Source: CAVDRM01 sp963611355 (GTDB lineage Bacteria > Bacillota > Clostridia > Christensenellales > Aristaeellaceae). Taken from it: a DNA stretch of 6,905 nucleotides. The translations under genes and the position numbers were made by a program. Below the pieces are notes generated by a model that saw nothing but the letters and a program-made list of their open reading frames with translations, was not told where the DNA came from and made no database searches. How positions within the stretch are numbered: the first letter of the stretch is position 1; the number at the start of each line of letters is the position of its first letter. The stretch covers positions 1 through 6,905 of the forward strand of contig CAVDRM010000047.1 of NCBI GenBank assembly GCA_963611355.1, written 5' to 3'. Shown piece after piece: positions 6,590 to 6,905 of the stretch.

Positions 6590-6760
6590 GCGGCGTGCGG
6601 CAATGACACGCCGTTCGTCGTCGTTTTTAACGCAGGTGACAAGCAGCAAAAGCTGGTCGTCCGCCTGAACATCCACATCAATCTGATGAATTGAGCGCGT
6701 TTGCAGAGCGCTGATGGCCGCCTGACGCGGCTCGACGTACAGCGAATACAGCGCCGCCAG
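6590..6760 (-). pseudogene. Inverted duplicate of the sortase active-site segment (repeat arm 2)
   Basis: The minus strand encodes the same 57 residues as sortase 243-299, from LAALYSLYVEPRQ through the catalytic Cys and Arg to AARR. The amino-acid sequence is identical. It lacks the catalytic His, the substrate-binding N-terminal half and the membrane anchor, so it cannot be an active sortase. It is joined in frame to a transposase fragment on its upstream side. On its downstream side it runs into the antisense of a gene start, after which the frame stays open by chance to about 6314. It is probably a rearrangement product and not a gene. Confidence 0.9.
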
Positions 6761-6904
6761 CCGGTTGTGCACTGTCTGCCTGGACATCTCCTGTTTCGTG
6801 GCATCAATGGCATGCTGACAGGATTGAACATCTGCTGCTTCCAGCACCTTAGCAATGAGTTCTTTGGAGAACCGCTCGTATGCTTCCACCCCGATCAGAT
6901 GGTC
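6761..6904 (-). mobile_element. ISLre2-type transposase fragment, truncated (runs off window)
   Basis: The minus strand reads in one frame from the window edge for 48 codons: DHLIGVEAYERFSKELIAK, then VLEAADVQSCQHAIDATKQ, then EMSRQTVHNR. This resembles the N-terminal half of ISLre2 (UPF0236) transposases, where a YxRFS...L segment leads to a helix-turn-helix ending SRQTVHNR. Full-length members have several hundred residues with the catalytic region further on. Here that part is replaced at 6760 by the sortase copy, in frame. No terminal inverted repeats are visible. The family call is from remembered motif similarity, not a search. The fragment is inactive as it stands, unless the window edge hides a second piece. 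Confidence 0.65.
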
Positions 6905-6905
6905 A

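Noticed and set aside
4093..6760. Near-identical repeat pair as a diversity-generating retroelement (template/variable repeats)
   Set aside because: No reverse transcriptase is present, only one of three differences is at an adenine, and all changes are silent.

Overview
The window looks like a chromosomal contig end from a GC-rich, gut-type member of the Clostridia (Bacillota). The evidence is a clostridial-type ATP-dependent PEP carboxykinase, a class B sortase beside a cell-wall-anchored surface protein, strong AGGAGG-type ribosome binding sites, a TTG start, and an ISLre2-like transposase remnant. Genus or species cannot be named from the sequence.

Layout. The last 16 codons of an unidentified gene (2-52, +) are followed by a large surface-protein locus (126-3340, +). 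Its conceptual product is about 1071 aa: a signal peptide, a long unrecognised ectodomain, two CARDB/adhesin-like beta-sandwich regions, an Ig-like domain and a C-terminal sortase signal (EPLTGD, hydrophobic segment, RRRAKKTR tail). The reading frame is broken four times: a frameshift inside the signal peptide, an in-frame TAG at 371, a frameshift in a nine-A run at 1868-1876, and a frameshift near 2975. It is therefore annotated as a pseudogene, with phase variation or sequencing error as alternatives. An intact class B sortase (3367-4323, +) starts 26 bases later, presumably in the same operon, and was probably the dedicated transpeptidase for this protein. A shared hairpin/T-tract region (4425-4490) separates it from the convergent, intact pckA (4500-6107, -). 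pckA has a near-consensus promoter (TTGCAT-N17-TATAAT) and a structured leader of about 90 nt.

The last 700 bases upstream of pckA are a scrambled, non-genic region. It holds a 12-bp direct repeat, three tandem copies of a 20-bp GC-rich unit, a hairpin, and a good RBS plus ATG of a gene cut off after about 11 codons. Next comes an inverted 171-bp copy of the sortase segment that carries the catalytic Cys and Arg, and then an ISLre2-type transposase fragment that runs off the window and is fused in frame to the sortase copy.

The most notable observation is that inverted duplication. The two 171-bp arms differ at only three positions, all synonymous, and they bracket pckA. This could permit inversion of the pckA segment, could record capture of sortase DNA from a diverged functional copy, or could mark a mis-assembly at the contig end. 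I found no convincing new defence, retron, DGR or CRISPR-type system.
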